64,000 nucleotides of DNA, taken from assembly GCA_016712465.1 (NCBI GenBank), contig JADJQZ010000001.1:4898001-4962000 (forward strand), given 5' to 3'. A model generated the notes under the pieces. The model saw only the letters and a program-made list of their open reading frames with translations, did no database searches and was not told the origin of the DNA. This document shows positions 35,276 to 43,703 of the stretch, one piece after another. Source of the stretch: Candidatus Obscuribacter sp. (lineage in GTDB: Bacteria > Cyanobacteriota > Vampirovibrionia > Obscuribacterales > Obscuribacteraceae). Position 1 is the stretch's first letter; every line of letters starts with the position of its first letter. Made by a program: the position numbers and the translations under genes.

Positions 35276-35286
35276 TTTTTGCGGAA

Positions 35287-35300
35287 TGGGAGAATTCCCA
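35287..35300. promoter_or_regulatory. Short inverted repeat TGGGA-GAAT-TCCCA
   Basis: Five-base arms around a four-base loop, 12 bp downstream of the operator-like repeat. It could be chance in isolation; its place among the others makes it worth noting. Confidence 0.25.
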
Positions 35301-35309
35301 CTAAACTCG

Positions 35310-35335
35310 AAAAAAGCGAAGCCGGACAAGGCTTC
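35310..35335 (-). terminator. Rho-independent-like hairpin pointing into the minus-strand arm
   Basis: On the minus strand GAAGCC pairs with GGCTTC across six bases and is followed by GCTTTTTT. There is no gene for it to end, so it may act as an attenuator in the leader of the minus-strand secretion operon if its promoter lies further upstream. Confidence 0.45.
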
Positions 35336-35375
35336 CCCATGGTGAAATCCTCACCAATATAGGGACTGAGCGATT

Positions 35376-36128
35376 ATGTCGAGAAAGATAAATTCTTTGC
35401 GAACTGCATTAACTCTTGTTCTCTCCTTCGCTTCACAATGGCAAACAGCGACCGCTTGCGCCAAAGACACGGAGACACCTGGCAATTCGCCGGTGCCAAT
35501 GACATTATCGACACCGACTCCCACCAATCCCCTTGAGCACAACAACCGCGCCGTGGAACTGGGTACCAGGGGACTCTGGCAAGGTGCCCTCCGTGAGCAC
35601 GAGATTGCCATTGCCGGTGACCCCGACAACGAAATGTTCAAGCGCAATTTATCGGGCGCTCACCTGAGATATGCAGACATTCTGGCAGGTAAAAAACACT
35701 ATAAAGAGGCAATCAAGCACTATACTCTCGCCCTTTATGCAGATCAGAACAACGCCCCGGCCGACGCCAACCGCGATGCGACTTTGCGCCGCATCGGCAA
35801 AAATCCATCCAGTGTCAAGTACTGGCACGGTGTTGCCGACAAGGCCATGCAGGCGGCAGATCTGCGCATAGCCATTCCAGCACTGCGCAAGTGCACTAAA
35901 TTATCGGACAACCCTTCTTACAATCTGGAGCTTGGCCGAATTCTGATCGAAAACCGGCCATCACAAGCAGCCCGCGATGAGCTGCTCACGGCAGCCGGCA
36001 AGTTTGCCTCTAACGGCGACAAAGAAGGGGAACAAGCATGCAAAGACTTACTAAAGCAGAGTAACCCGCGCGCTCCCTATCAATGGGAAGGCGACAAAAA
36101 TAAATTTCTGTGGGATGACAGGCGGTAG
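35376..36128 (+). CDS. Secreted TPR protein (first of the plus-strand arm)
   Basis: 250 residues. A basic start and hydrophobic core (about 9-27) make a signal peptide. The TPR body opens with NPLEHNNRAVELGTRGLWQGA and continues HLRYADILAGKKHYKEAIKH, with three to four repeats visible. The first ~130 residues are closely related to those of the 602-residue gene that follows, so the two arose by duplication. The end (APYQWEGDKNKFLWDDRR) lacks further repeats. TPRs bind proteins; the partner is unknown. It is divergent from the secretion arm across the 366-bp region. Confidence 0.8.
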   Translation: MSRKINSLRTALTLVLSFASQWQTATACAKDTETPGNSPVPMTLSTPTPTNPLEHNNRAVELGTRGLWQGALREHEIAIAGDPDNEMFKRNLSGAHLRYADILAGKKHYKEAIKHYTLALYADQNNAPADANRDATLRRIGKNPSSVKYWHGVADKAMQAADLRIAIPALRKCTKLSDNPSYNLELGRILIENRPSQAARDELLTAAGKFASNGDKEGEQACKDLLKQSNPRAPYQWEGDKNKFLWDDRR

Positions 36129-36345
36129 CCAAGCAGATTTTTGCAGGATGGTTAGAATGGGTAGTTAAATCTCAAGGGCTGAGTAGGTTTTCCGGGTACT
36201 TAATAGCCATGAGCATCCAAATAATGGTTGCCGAAGAAGTATCATTCTTCAAGCTTCCGATCCGCAGACTTTCTTACCAGTACTTCAATCCAGAATTTCC
36301 ATCAAGTAATCCGGCCGGGAATCGCCTCAAAACAAAATCTAGCAA

Positions 36346-38154
36346 ATGACTGATAACCAAACTCAAATTACTCTTCGAACAAAGAAATCAATCCTTGTGG
36401 CAATGGCGGTAAGCCTGTCGCTTTTGCCGGCAGTTCTACTTAGCCCGTCATCGCTGGCAAAAGGCGGCAGAGGAGGCGGTGTTTATCTGACCACACCAGA
36501 GCCCACCAACCCCCTGGAGCACAATAACCGCGCCGTTGAACTTGGCACAAAAGGTCTCTGGGACAACGCCATCCGTGAGCACGAGATCGCACTGGATGGT
36601 GACCCCTACAATGAAATGTTCAAACGCAACTTGTCCGGCGCTCACCTCAGATACGCGGATATTCTAGCCGGCAAGAAGAACTTTCCCGCCGCCATCGATC
36701 ATTACCGCAAAGCCCTCTTTGCCGATCCTAACAACGGTCCTGCCGACGGCAACTTAGATCGCTGCCTGGCTAATCTTGGCAAGAATCCGCACGACGTCTC
36801 ATACCGAGCCGGTCTGGCCGATGGTGCCGATAAAAACGGTCACTTCATCGATGCCGTAGTGGAGTTTCAAAAGTGCATAAAACTCTCAGACTCCGGTCAG
36901 TATCACTATCGCCTCGGACGCTGCTTTATCAAGGGCGGCAAAGTTTTGGAGGGTTACGACGAACTTTTACAGGCCCTGCGCAAAAGCTGGCCCAAGGACG
37001 ATCCGGTCTTAGTCGACTGCCACTTGCTTCTGGCTGAAACCCTGAAGGATTTCGCCTACAAGGCAAAAAATTATCCGGACAAAACCGTCTATATAAAAAG
37101 ATTGAACAACGCCTTCATGGAATACCGGCGCGCCGTCATGCTAAACCCCATTAACGGCGAGGCACTGTCAGGCATGACGGAAACCGCCAGGGAAGCTGTT
37201 GCTCTCCAACCCAGTTTCAGAAACCTGCTCAATCTAGCGGCGGCTTACCTTTTGAGCGGCGACTACGATAGAGCCAAGATCAATTACGAAAAAGCCTGGC
37301 GCCTGGAGCCCACCAATCCCGATCTGGCCAAAGCACGCATGGCTTATCACCGGGCGGTAGCGGAAGCACCGCAGGGCATTACCAGCAACCTGCGCGTCGC
37401 CGAGTCCGAGCAGAAAATTCAAGACATGCTCACCAAAGAACCCAACAACGTTCAGCTCCTCTACATCCTGGCTCGACTGAAAGAACGGCTGGGAGACACG
37501 GCTTCCGCCATCGAGCTGCTGGAGAAAGGCAAATCTATTAATGCCTTCCTCGAGCCGCAATTGATTCCCACCCTCGATCGCCTCAAAGGCGTATCCTCCG
37601 GCGCCACCACTGCCGATGGCAAACCCGCCCTCGGTCCGGACGGTAAACCGCTGCCGGCGGGAGCCACTCCTGACGCAAAAGCCGCTGAGAAAGCCAAAGC
37701 AGAAGCGGAAGCAGCCAAGAAATACGGTGAGATTGAAAGCATGATCGGCTCAGGCAAATTTGAAGATGCCGACAAGGAAGTTGATACCATCCTTAATGCC
37801 AACGCCGCCGATGGCAAGGCCTGGATGTTTAAAGGAACCATCCTTGAGAAGAAAGGCAATGTGGATGATGCTTCAGTCAGCTACAGACAGGCGGCAGGCT
37901 TCAAGGTTCCCGGCGCGGAAGAAGCCCTCCTCAGGCTGGAAGGCATGAGAGTCAAACCGCTCATGGATGAAGCGGACAAATACCTGGGCGAGAAGAAACA
38001 GGTGGAGGCGGCGGAAATTCTCAGGGAAGCCGCCAGACTGGCCCCCAAACTTCCTGCCGTGCACCGGAAACTGGCCGACCTACTCCGGCAAATGGGTGAA
38101 ACCAAGGAAGCAGACAAAGAGGACCAGAAAGTTCGAGACATGGAGAAGAAATGA
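36346..38154 (+). CDS. Secreted TPR protein, 602 residues
   Basis: Signal peptide (about residues 14-34, LVAMAVSLSLLPAVLL) and then about ten TPR units, beginning with the same NPLEHNNRAVELGTKGLW block as the preceding gene. A middle region rich in Ala/Lys/Glu (around 440-470) separates two TPR blocks. It is the longer paralogue of the gene upstream. A role in assembling or docking an envelope complex next to the secretion genes is inference. No ribosome-binding site is obvious before the ATG. Confidence 0.8.
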   Translation: MTDNQTQITLRTKKSILVAMAVSLSLLPAVLLSPSSLAKGGRGGGVYLTTPEPTNPLEHNNRAVELGTKGLWDNAIREHEIALDGDPYNEMFKRNLSGAHLRYADILAGKKNFPAAIDHYRKALFADPNNGPADGNLDRCLANLGKNPHDVSYRAGLADGADKNGHFIDAVVEFQKCIKLSDSGQYHYRLGRCFIKGGKVLEGYDELLQALRKSWPKDDPVLVDCHLLLAETLKDFAYKAKNYPDKTVYIKRLNNAFMEYRRAVMLNPINGEALSGMTETAREAVALQPSFRNLLNLAAAYLLSGDYDRAKINYEKAWRLEPTNPDLAKARMAYHRAVAEAPQGITSNLRVAESEQKIQDMLTKEPNNVQLLYILARLKERLGDTASAIELLEKGKSINAFLEPQLIPTLDRLKGVSSGATTADGKPALGPDGKPLPAGATPDAKAAEKAKAEAEAAKKYGEIESMIGSGKFEDADKEVDTILNANAADGKAWMFKGTILEKKGNVDDASVSYRQAAGFKVPGAEEALLRLEGMRVKPLMDEADKYLGEKKQVEAAEILREAARLAPKLPAVHRKLADLLRQMGETKEADKEDQKVRDMEKK

Positions 38155-38281
38155 GAGGGAACCCAGAGGGAGGGAAAACAGTCAAACTTCAGGGTAAAGA
38201 GCTATTGCCAAAAGGCGAGTTCGGTCATACATTAATAGTTTCCAAGCGAACCTTGGGAATGCGTTTTACCAGAGGGAAGCT

Positions 38282-40006
38282 TTGTTAGTGAAGCAGCGCA
38301 GATTCGCATCCATGCTTGCCGCGGCCCTGAGCCTCACTCTCGGGCTGTCCTTCGTGCCTGCGTATGCCATGACTCTGGCGGAAGCCGACCAATTACTGCT
38401 GCAAGGCAAACTGAAAGCGGCCGAGGAAGCTTACCGGGAACTACTGGAAGAAGATGAAACCGGAGACGCGGCAGCCGGTCTGGCCGTCACCCTGGCCAAG
38501 CAAGGTTGGCCCTCCAAAATTGTAGAAGCCGAAAAGATTCTTAAAAAGGCGAGGGAGAAGCATGCCGATAACCCAAACGTGCTTGCCGCAGCCGGCTACG
38601 TAGCCTTTGTCCATTCCAAAACCGTTGCATCTCCAGCCAAGCGCGACCTTTACCTGGAAGCAGCTGAAAGCCTGGCCAAGAAAGCCATCAATCAAAATCC
38701 AGACATTGTCATCGCCCACCAGACTCTGGGACAGGTCAAAATTGCCCAGGACGATATAGAGGCTGCCGTCGATCCTCTGCGCAAAGCCTGCAACCTGGCG
38801 GAAAACTGCGTCAACTTAACTCTCCTTGCTCAGGCCCTGCTCAAACTCGACCCCAAAGACAAAGAAGCTGACGAACTCGTCACCAAGGCCTTGCAATTGA
38901 AGTCTGATTATCCCGCTGCTCGCCTGCAGAAAGCCATCGTGCTCTCCGCCCAGGGCAAAAATGAAGACGCTTACCTGGAATTGAAAAACATACCGCCCGA
39001 GCACCGCAATTCTGAGTGGCATACGGTGGCCGGCAATATCGAGAGTCGCCAGGGTGACGGTCCTTCCGCCCTGCAATCCTGGAACAAAGCCAGCATGGAA
39101 GACCCTCGCAATCCCGAGCCTTACAAACGCAAAGCCGAACACTATGTCATGCGCGGCGACGGCGCCCTGGCCATTGCCGAATACCATACCGGCCTCGAGA
39201 TATTGCCAAACGACTGGGCCATGCGAGGGGAGTTGGCTGAGTTGGCCCTCAGGCAGGACAATCTCGATGTAGCCGAAACCGAGTTCAAAACTATCCTGGC
39301 CACCAAGCCCGACGACGCCAAAGCGCTGCTTGGTCTGGCTCGGGTCGGCTTTCGCAAATACCGGAAGGAAGGCAACTTCCCCCCGAATTTCAATCAGCTC
39401 ATGGACCGCCTACAGAACATCATCACCGAACAATCGGTGCAGGGCAAAGTGGTCAAGGAAGGCACCCGCAGTCTTCAGGAGAGCATCGAACTCTCAGAAG
39501 CGACCAAAGCCATCTCCCAAAATCGCTTCCGAGAAGGTCGCCAGAAATTCATCGATGTAATCGAAAAGCACAAAGAAGAACCCTACGATCTGGTCACCCT
39601 GGGAGAGCAATGCATATTCGAAGGTGACTACAAAGCCGCTGAGAAGGCCTTTGCTTACGCCAAGGAGATTCCGGAAGTGAGCACCCGCGCCGAACAAGGC
39701 ATGAGCAAAATCACCACGCAAAGGAACGAAGCTTCGCGCCACGTCAAGCTTGGTGACGCCGCCTGGAAGATACCGGAAATCGCCATCGACCACTACAAAC
39801 AGGCTTTGAACGCCGACCCCCAGTATCCAGGCGCCTATTTTGGATTGTTCAGCCTTTACACAAAGTCTGATAAACAAGACCCCAATCAAGCCGTCACCTA
39901 CGCCGAAGGTTTCCTGGAAGTCGCTGATGACGTCAGCCCCCAGCGCCGCGAAGTGGAGGCCGGTCTTGCCAAACTCAAGAAACGCACCGGTGGCAAAGGG
40001 AAGTAG
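38282..40006 (+). CDS. Secreted TPR protein, 574 residues
   Basis: The reading frame opens at a TTG behind AGAGGGAAG, and a GTG six bases on is an alternative. A signal peptide ending VPAYAM precedes about ten TPR-type helices (for instance LAEADQLLLQGKLKAAEEAY and DNLDVAETEFKTILATKPDD). It belongs to the same class as the two genes before but shares no obvious local sequence with them. The small membrane genes begin 40 bp later, so all may be one transcript with the VirB10-like gene. Confidence 0.8.
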   Translation: MLVKQRRFASMLAAALSLTLGLSFVPAYAMTLAEADQLLLQGKLKAAEEAYRELLEEDETGDAAAGLAVTLAKQGWPSKIVEAEKILKKAREKHADNPNVLAAAGYVAFVHSKTVASPAKRDLYLEAAESLAKKAINQNPDIVIAHQTLGQVKIAQDDIEAAVDPLRKACNLAENCVNLTLLAQALLKLDPKDKEADELVTKALQLKSDYPAARLQKAIVLSAQGKNEDAYLELKNIPPEHRNSEWHTVAGNIESRQGDGPSALQSWNKASMEDPRNPEPYKRKAEHYVMRGDGALAIAEYHTGLEILPNDWAMRGELAELALRQDNLDVAETEFKTILATKPDDAKALLGLARVGFRKYRKEGNFPPNFNQLMDRLQNIITEQSVQGKVVKEGTRSLQESIELSEATKAISQNRFREGRQKFIDVIEKHKEEPYDLVTLGEQCIFEGDYKAAEKAFAYAKEIPEVSTRAEQGMSKITTQRNEASRHVKLGDAAWKIPEIAIDHYKQALNADPQYPGAYFGLFSLYTKSDKQDPNQAVTYAEGFLEVADDVSPQRREVEAGLAKLKKRTGGKGK

Positions 40007-40046
40007 AATAGTAAGGGCTCTAATCTCGCGTTAAGGAGAAGGTGGA

Positions 40047-40316
40047 ATGACCGCCGGAGAAAAAAAATCAGTAGAAGCAGAGGAGGGCAAGACGATCCGG
40101 AGGTCCTACCTGCAAATCCTCAGGTCATCTTATGCTGCTATGAGTTCGAGTGAGCAAGATTCCCTTGCGCAGAATTTTTATTTAGTTATTGCCGGCGGCA
40201 TGGCCTTGATTGCCCTCAGCACATGCGGTACCGACCTACCCCGTCATATGATGTCGGTGATTGGTCTTCCCACATTGATAGCGCTATATTTTACGGTGTC
40301 CAGGTCTAAATGGTAA
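40047..40316 (+). CDS. Small membrane protein, tandem paralogue 1
   Basis: 89 residues with two hydrophobic helices in the second half (FYLVIAGGMALIALSTC and IGLPTLIALYFTV). It aligns by eye with the next gene: RSYLQILRSSYAAMSSSEQDS here against RYLKVLQDSFQNMDRYDQEV there. The upstream 15 bp and the first four codons (MTAG) are identical in the two, a 27-bp match, so they are recent tandem duplicates at least at that end. Function unknown. Confidence 0.7.
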   Translation: MTAGEKKSVEAEEGKTIRRSYLQILRSSYAAMSSSEQDSLAQNFYLVIAGGMALIALSTCGTDLPRHMMSVIGLPTLIALYFTVSRSKW

Positions 40317-40335
40317 AAGCTAAGGAGAAGGTGGA

Positions 40336-40758
40336 ATGACCGCCGGAAAAAGAAAACCAGGCAAAGGAAGATTTCCCTCCAAGGGTGGAACTGAGGACGA
40401 AGTTTTTGACGCCTCGCCCGATAAAAATAGCGCGCCCATCATCGCAGATGGAGCCAAGGACCTGCGCGATACGGAAGCCTGGAAGAAAGGAAAGTCAGGT
40501 CTGGCGGGAGCCTGGAGCCGGTATCTGAAGGTTCTGCAAGACTCCTTTCAGAACATGGATCGTTATGACCAGGAAGTCTTGATCACTCGTTTTTGCTATG
40601 TCATTAGTATTGGTATCTCCGGCATCATTTTGAGTTGCTTCTATGGACTCTTGCCCGCCATGGTGAGAGTGCTGGCTTTGCCGATTGTACTTGCCGGCGG
40701 CTGGTATGTCGGCTCCAAGATTGTGGCACCGGCAATGATCGCTCGTATCATCAAGTAA
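40336..40758 (+). CDS. Small membrane protein, tandem paralogue 2
   Basis: 140 residues. A charged, disordered N-terminal half of ~60 residues is followed by RYLKVLQDSFQNMDRYDQEV and two helices (YVISIGISGIILSCFYGLL and LALPIVLAGGWYVGSKI). The pattern Y-L-x-V/I-L-x-x-S-Y/F-x-x-M...Q-x-x-L then F-x-x-V-I is shared with the preceding small protein. The same AAGGAGAAGGTGGA leader stands before both. The pair may form a hetero-oligomer in the membrane, which is inference. Confidence 0.7.
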   Translation: MTAGKRKPGKGRFPSKGGTEDEVFDASPDKNSAPIIADGAKDLRDTEAWKKGKSGLAGAWSRYLKVLQDSFQNMDRYDQEVLITRFCYVISIGISGIILSCFYGLLPAMVRVLALPIVLAGGWYVGSKIVAPAMIARIIK

Positions 40759-40797
40759 TTTCCAGGCATACATGTAATCAGATTAGGATAGAAGACA

Positions 40798-41073
40798 ATG
40801 GCTATGACTCCCAAGACTAAGAACATACTGGGCGGGCTGGTGATAATGGCAGCAGCCTCGCTTATGCTTGGCCATATTTTCGAGTATATAGCCGGGTTAA
40901 CCAGAATAATTTCGGTTATTCTGACAGTACTGGCCGTGACATGGCTGGCTGTTTTCCTCTTATCCAAACTAAGCGGCAAGGGCTACAAAGAATCCAAAAA
41001 CGGCAAAAGCGCCTCCAAGAATAGCACTACCGATGATGTCACCGACGCCGAAAGCCGAACCGTCGAAGACTGA
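40798..41073 (+). CDS. Small two-helix membrane protein
   Basis: 91 residues. Two hydrophobic helices (about 13-30 and 35-58) and a Lys/Ser/Asp-rich C-terminal tail. Ribosome-binding AGGATAGAA precedes the ATG. It lies 39 bp after the second paralogue and 51 bp before the VirB10-like gene. No family recognised; the surroundings suggest an inner-membrane component. Confidence 0.6.
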   Translation: MAMTPKTKNILGGLVIMAAASLMLGHIFEYIAGLTRIISVILTVLAVTWLAVFLLSKLSGKGYKESKNGKSASKNSTTDDVTDAESRTVED

Positions 41074-41124
41074 GTCAAACAGTAACTTTTCATCCTTGAT
41101 TCCGCACTTACCAGAGAACCGTCC

Positions 41125-42165
41125 ATGAAATTCACATTCTCATTAGCAGCAAACTCCCAGTCAGGGAAGAACAAATCGAGGCTCGTGGCTCTGGCGGTCA
41201 CCGTGTTGGTAGCCGGCAGTGCCAATGCCAATTGGCAGGCGAATGCCCAGGGCGATTTTTACAAAAGCTCGGGCGGCGTGAGCGGCAAAACAGCCATCTT
41301 GCCAATCGGCACCTCATTTGAAGGACGCATCCAGAGTACAATCGGCTCGACACAGTCGAGAGCCGGTGAACGCTTTGCTATCGAGATCTCGGCGCCTGTC
41401 TTGGGTAACGGCACCGAGGTACTGATTCCCACCGGCGCGCAAATTGTCGGAGAAGTAGTGGAGGCCATCCCTTCCAGTAGACAACCGCGCCCGAAGGAGA
41501 AGCGCATCAATCCGCTCGGTAAGTTGCGCACGCAACTGATGTCGTTGCAAATGCCAAATGGCATGAGCTATCCCATCGTGGCCTCCATTTCGGGAGATAT
41601 CGTCCACAGCAAGTACGGCACTTACCAGGGTCTCTCCGGACACAAGAGTTCGGTCGGCTATGTGGGCACCCAGGCGGGCTTCGACGCGGTCAATCCGGCC
41701 CTGCGCAGTCAGAAACGCAACGGTCAGTTAACCGTCATGAAAAGAGAAGACCTTCTGCGCGACCCGATTCTGGGTGAAGACATAAAAGGCGGCGACACCG
41801 GACAGAAGAAGGTAGTACGCTCCCTGGTCAAGAAGGGACGTGATCTCTATATCTACTCAGGCTCGCCCATAACGATTCGCCTTGACGCTCCCCTCAAGCT
41901 GTCCTACGGCGCCAGCGCCGGCCGCTCCTCTATCGACCTGACCGCCGATGAAGATGATCCACTCGGTAAGCAAGCGCCTAAAGCCGGCAGACGCTTCAAT
42001 CCAGTCAGAGAGAGACCCAAGGTCGAATCTCAGGATCTGGGCGGCGGTAATGCAGAATTGTCCGGTCCGAACGCCGTCATGGGTCAGCCAGGCGCCGCCG
42101 AAGCGCCAAGGCAGCAGCGCCAGCCGGCAAATACCGGCAGCGAGGCTCCTGGTTCAAGCTTCTAA
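41125..42165 (+). CDS. VirB10/TrbI-like secretion-channel protein (tentative)
   Basis: 346 residues. An N-terminal hydrophobic segment (VALAVTVLVAGSANANW) precedes a domain with ILPIGTSFEGRIQSTIGSTQ, then VLGNGTEVLIPTGAQIVGEV, which is the repeated strand pattern of the VirB10/TrbI barrel (a start with G-T, then a strand ending in an L-I-P-x-G motif). The C-terminal ~100 residues are Pro/Gly/Gln-rich. Unlike typical VirB10 there is no long Pro-rich linker between helix and barrel, and no antenna helix is evident. It is the best candidate in the plus arm for a core-channel component. Confidence 0.55.
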   Translation: MKFTFSLAANSQSGKNKSRLVALAVTVLVAGSANANWQANAQGDFYKSSGGVSGKTAILPIGTSFEGRIQSTIGSTQSRAGERFAIEISAPVLGNGTEVLIPTGAQIVGEVVEAIPSSRQPRPKEKRINPLGKLRTQLMSLQMPNGMSYPIVASISGDIVHSKYGTYQGLSGHKSSVGYVGTQAGFDAVNPALRSQKRNGQLTVMKREDLLRDPILGEDIKGGDTGQKKVVRSLVKKGRDLYIYSGSPITIRLDAPLKLSYGASAGRSSIDLTADEDDPLGKQAPKAGRRFNPVRERPKVESQDLGGGNAELSGPNAVMGQPGAAEAPRQQRQPANTGSEAPGSSF

Positions 42166-42255
42166 ATCCTTTTCCAAGACATCTTTTAGGTGCAAGCCCC
42201 CGGCAAGATGCTAGCCTTATAGGTGGCAGTAACGAGGCCTCGGGCAAGAAAAGCA

Positions 42256-42912
42256 ATGGAAAACGAAAACGGCAAATCGAAACTTCCTTTCGTGGTGGCT
42301 ATCACGGGAGCCAGCGGCGCCATCTATGGACTGCGGCTGCTGCAATTTCTGCTATCGTCCGGACAGCCTGTCGACTTACTTCTTTCCAAGGCCGCACAGC
42401 GTGTCATGAAAGAAGAGCACGACCTGATCTTAGAGGGGGATGTCGAAAGCCTCCTGCTTTCCTATTTGAAGCTACCAAAGGCAGTACCACTAAAATTACA
42501 CCCTCTCAACGACTATGGTGCCAGTGTAGCCAGCGGTTCCTACCGAACCCGCGGTATGGTCGTGCTGCCTTGCAGCCTGGGGACCCTCGGTGCGCTTGCC
42601 GCCGGACTGACTGAAAACTTGATTCATAGAGCCGCCGCCGTCACGCTGAAAGAACGTCGCAAGCTCATGATCGTAGTAAGAGAAATGCCCTTCGGTCACA
42701 TTCAATTGAAAAATATGCTGGCCTTGTCGGAAGCCGGTGCCATCGTTTCCTGTGCTTCTCCAGGGTTCTATCATCGCCCTGAGACCGTCCAGGATCAAGT
42801 AGACTTTGTAGTCGGCCGAGTGCTCGATCAATTCGATTTCGACAACCAACTATTCAAAAGATGGAAAGAAGACAGCCGCCCCATAGTGCAAGAGAAGAAG
42901 GTTGGTCAATAG
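42256..42912 (+). CDS. ubiX: Flavin prenyltransferase UbiX
   Basis: 218 residues from the ATG at 42256; an upstream GTG would add 11. It prenylates FMN to the cofactor used by UbiD decarboxylases in quinone biosynthesis. Seen: VAITGASGAIYGLRLLQFL at the nucleotide-binding loop, SGSYRTRGMVVLPCSLGTLGA at the FMN site, and LIVVREMPFG with the conserved region before MLALSEAGAIVSCASPGFYHRP. Size is typical (about 190-210). No ubiD is in the window. Confidence 0.9.
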   Translation: MENENGKSKLPFVVAITGASGAIYGLRLLQFLLSSGQPVDLLLSKAAQRVMKEEHDLILEGDVESLLLSYLKLPKAVPLKLHPLNDYGASVASGSYRTRGMVVLPCSLGTLGALAAGLTENLIHRAAAVTLKERRKLMIVVREMPFGHIQLKNMLALSEAGAIVSCASPGFYHRPETVQDQVDFVVGRVLDQFDFDNQLFKRWKEDSRPIVQEKKVGQ

Positions 42913-42915
42913 ACA

Positions 42916-43443
42916 ATGGACGCAGACGACTTCACCTCAAAAATCGCGGAGCTTTCCGGACTAAAGGGCTTGAGAGGCGACTTCAAACTAACTCTGTTCA
43001 CAGGTTTTCACTTGATAGACAGAATCAAGAAAGTAAAACTAGTAACAGACAGTGCCACCACATACGCCACTGTCAGCAAGATCTATCCGGAAGGACGGGC
43101 AATTCTTTTGCGCCTGAAAGAATATCCGGACCGCACGGCGGCAGAGACAATGGTGGGAGCCACAGTCTTCACTCAGCGCTGCCAAATGGGCGGACTGACC
43201 GAAGACGAGTTCTGGATAAACGACTTAATCGGCATGGAAGCCTACACAACCGGCGGCACGAAAATCGGCACTATCAGCGCTGTTTATGGGGAAGGCAATC
43301 AGTTACTGGAAGTCACCGCCAACGATACCACTCCGGAAACAGAGAAAACACATCTGGTGCCTTTTGTAAAAGCCCTGGTGCCGAAGGTCGATGTCCGTGC
43401 TCGACGTGTGGAAATAGTAGACATTCCCGGACTGCTGGAATGA
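42916..43443 (+). CDS. rimM: Ribosome maturation factor RimM
   Basis: 175 residues. The N-terminal half carries the RimM barrel with SGLKGLRGDFKLTLFTG, and the C-terminal half the PRC-barrel with LIGMEAYTTGGTKIGTISAV and the terminal PFVKALVPKVDVRARRVEI. It binds S19 and helps mature the 30S subunit. It starts three bases after the ubiX stop, so they are co-transcribed. Typical length. Confidence 0.9.
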   Translation: MDADDFTSKIAELSGLKGLRGDFKLTLFTGFHLIDRIKKVKLVTDSATTYATVSKIYPEGRAILLRLKEYPDRTAAETMVGATVFTQRCQMGGLTEDEFWINDLIGMEAYTTGGTKIGTISAVYGEGNQLLEVTANDTTPETEKTHLVPFVKALVPKVDVRARRVEIVDIPGLLE

Positions 43444-43450
43444 GCGGAAG

Positions 43451-43464
43451 CCCCCATATGGGGG
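43451..43464. repeat. 14-bp perfect palindrome after rimM
   Basis: CCCCCATATGGGGG is fully self-complementary, 8 bp after the rimM stop. Without T tract, it is not a good terminator. It may be a protein site or chance. Confidence 0.3.
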
Positions 43465-43575
43465 ATATCCGCAACAGAACATTAACAATAACTCCCATTA
43501 AATCACCACATGGCAACTTGATATCCTCAAGCATATCCACTACCTTATTACCAAGTTATGAAATTGAAATAAATT

Positions 43576-43601
43576 GGGAGCAAAGCACCCCCGGTGCTCC
43601 C
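43576..43601 (+). terminator. Hairpin before the GT20 gene
   Basis: AGCACC-CCC-GGTGCT forms a six-base stem within imperfect GGGAG / CTCCC arms. It lies ~100 bp before the GT20 start and has no T tract, so its role is uncertain. Confidence 0.3.
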
Positions 43602-43703
43602 TGTTAAGAAGCCCTCTTGCATGGGCGGCAAATTAAATAGGCCGGTATAGTTTTAACCGGTCTGGTATCTCGCGTTGAGTACTTTACGTCCGAGACTTTC
43701 ACC

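Larger units (their letters stand above)
35010..35375. other. Divergent intergenic region of the secretion locus
   Basis: 366 bp without a gene, feeding both divergent arms of the locus. It holds three inverted repeats within 80 bp, listed separately. I see no convincing -10/-35 pair. Confidence 0.6.

Noticed and set aside
16291..42165. Integrated conjugative plasmid or ICE
   Set aside because: No integrase, relaxase, coupling protein, att site or flanking tRNA was recognised in the window, and riboflavin and ubiX/rimM genes sit directly beside it.
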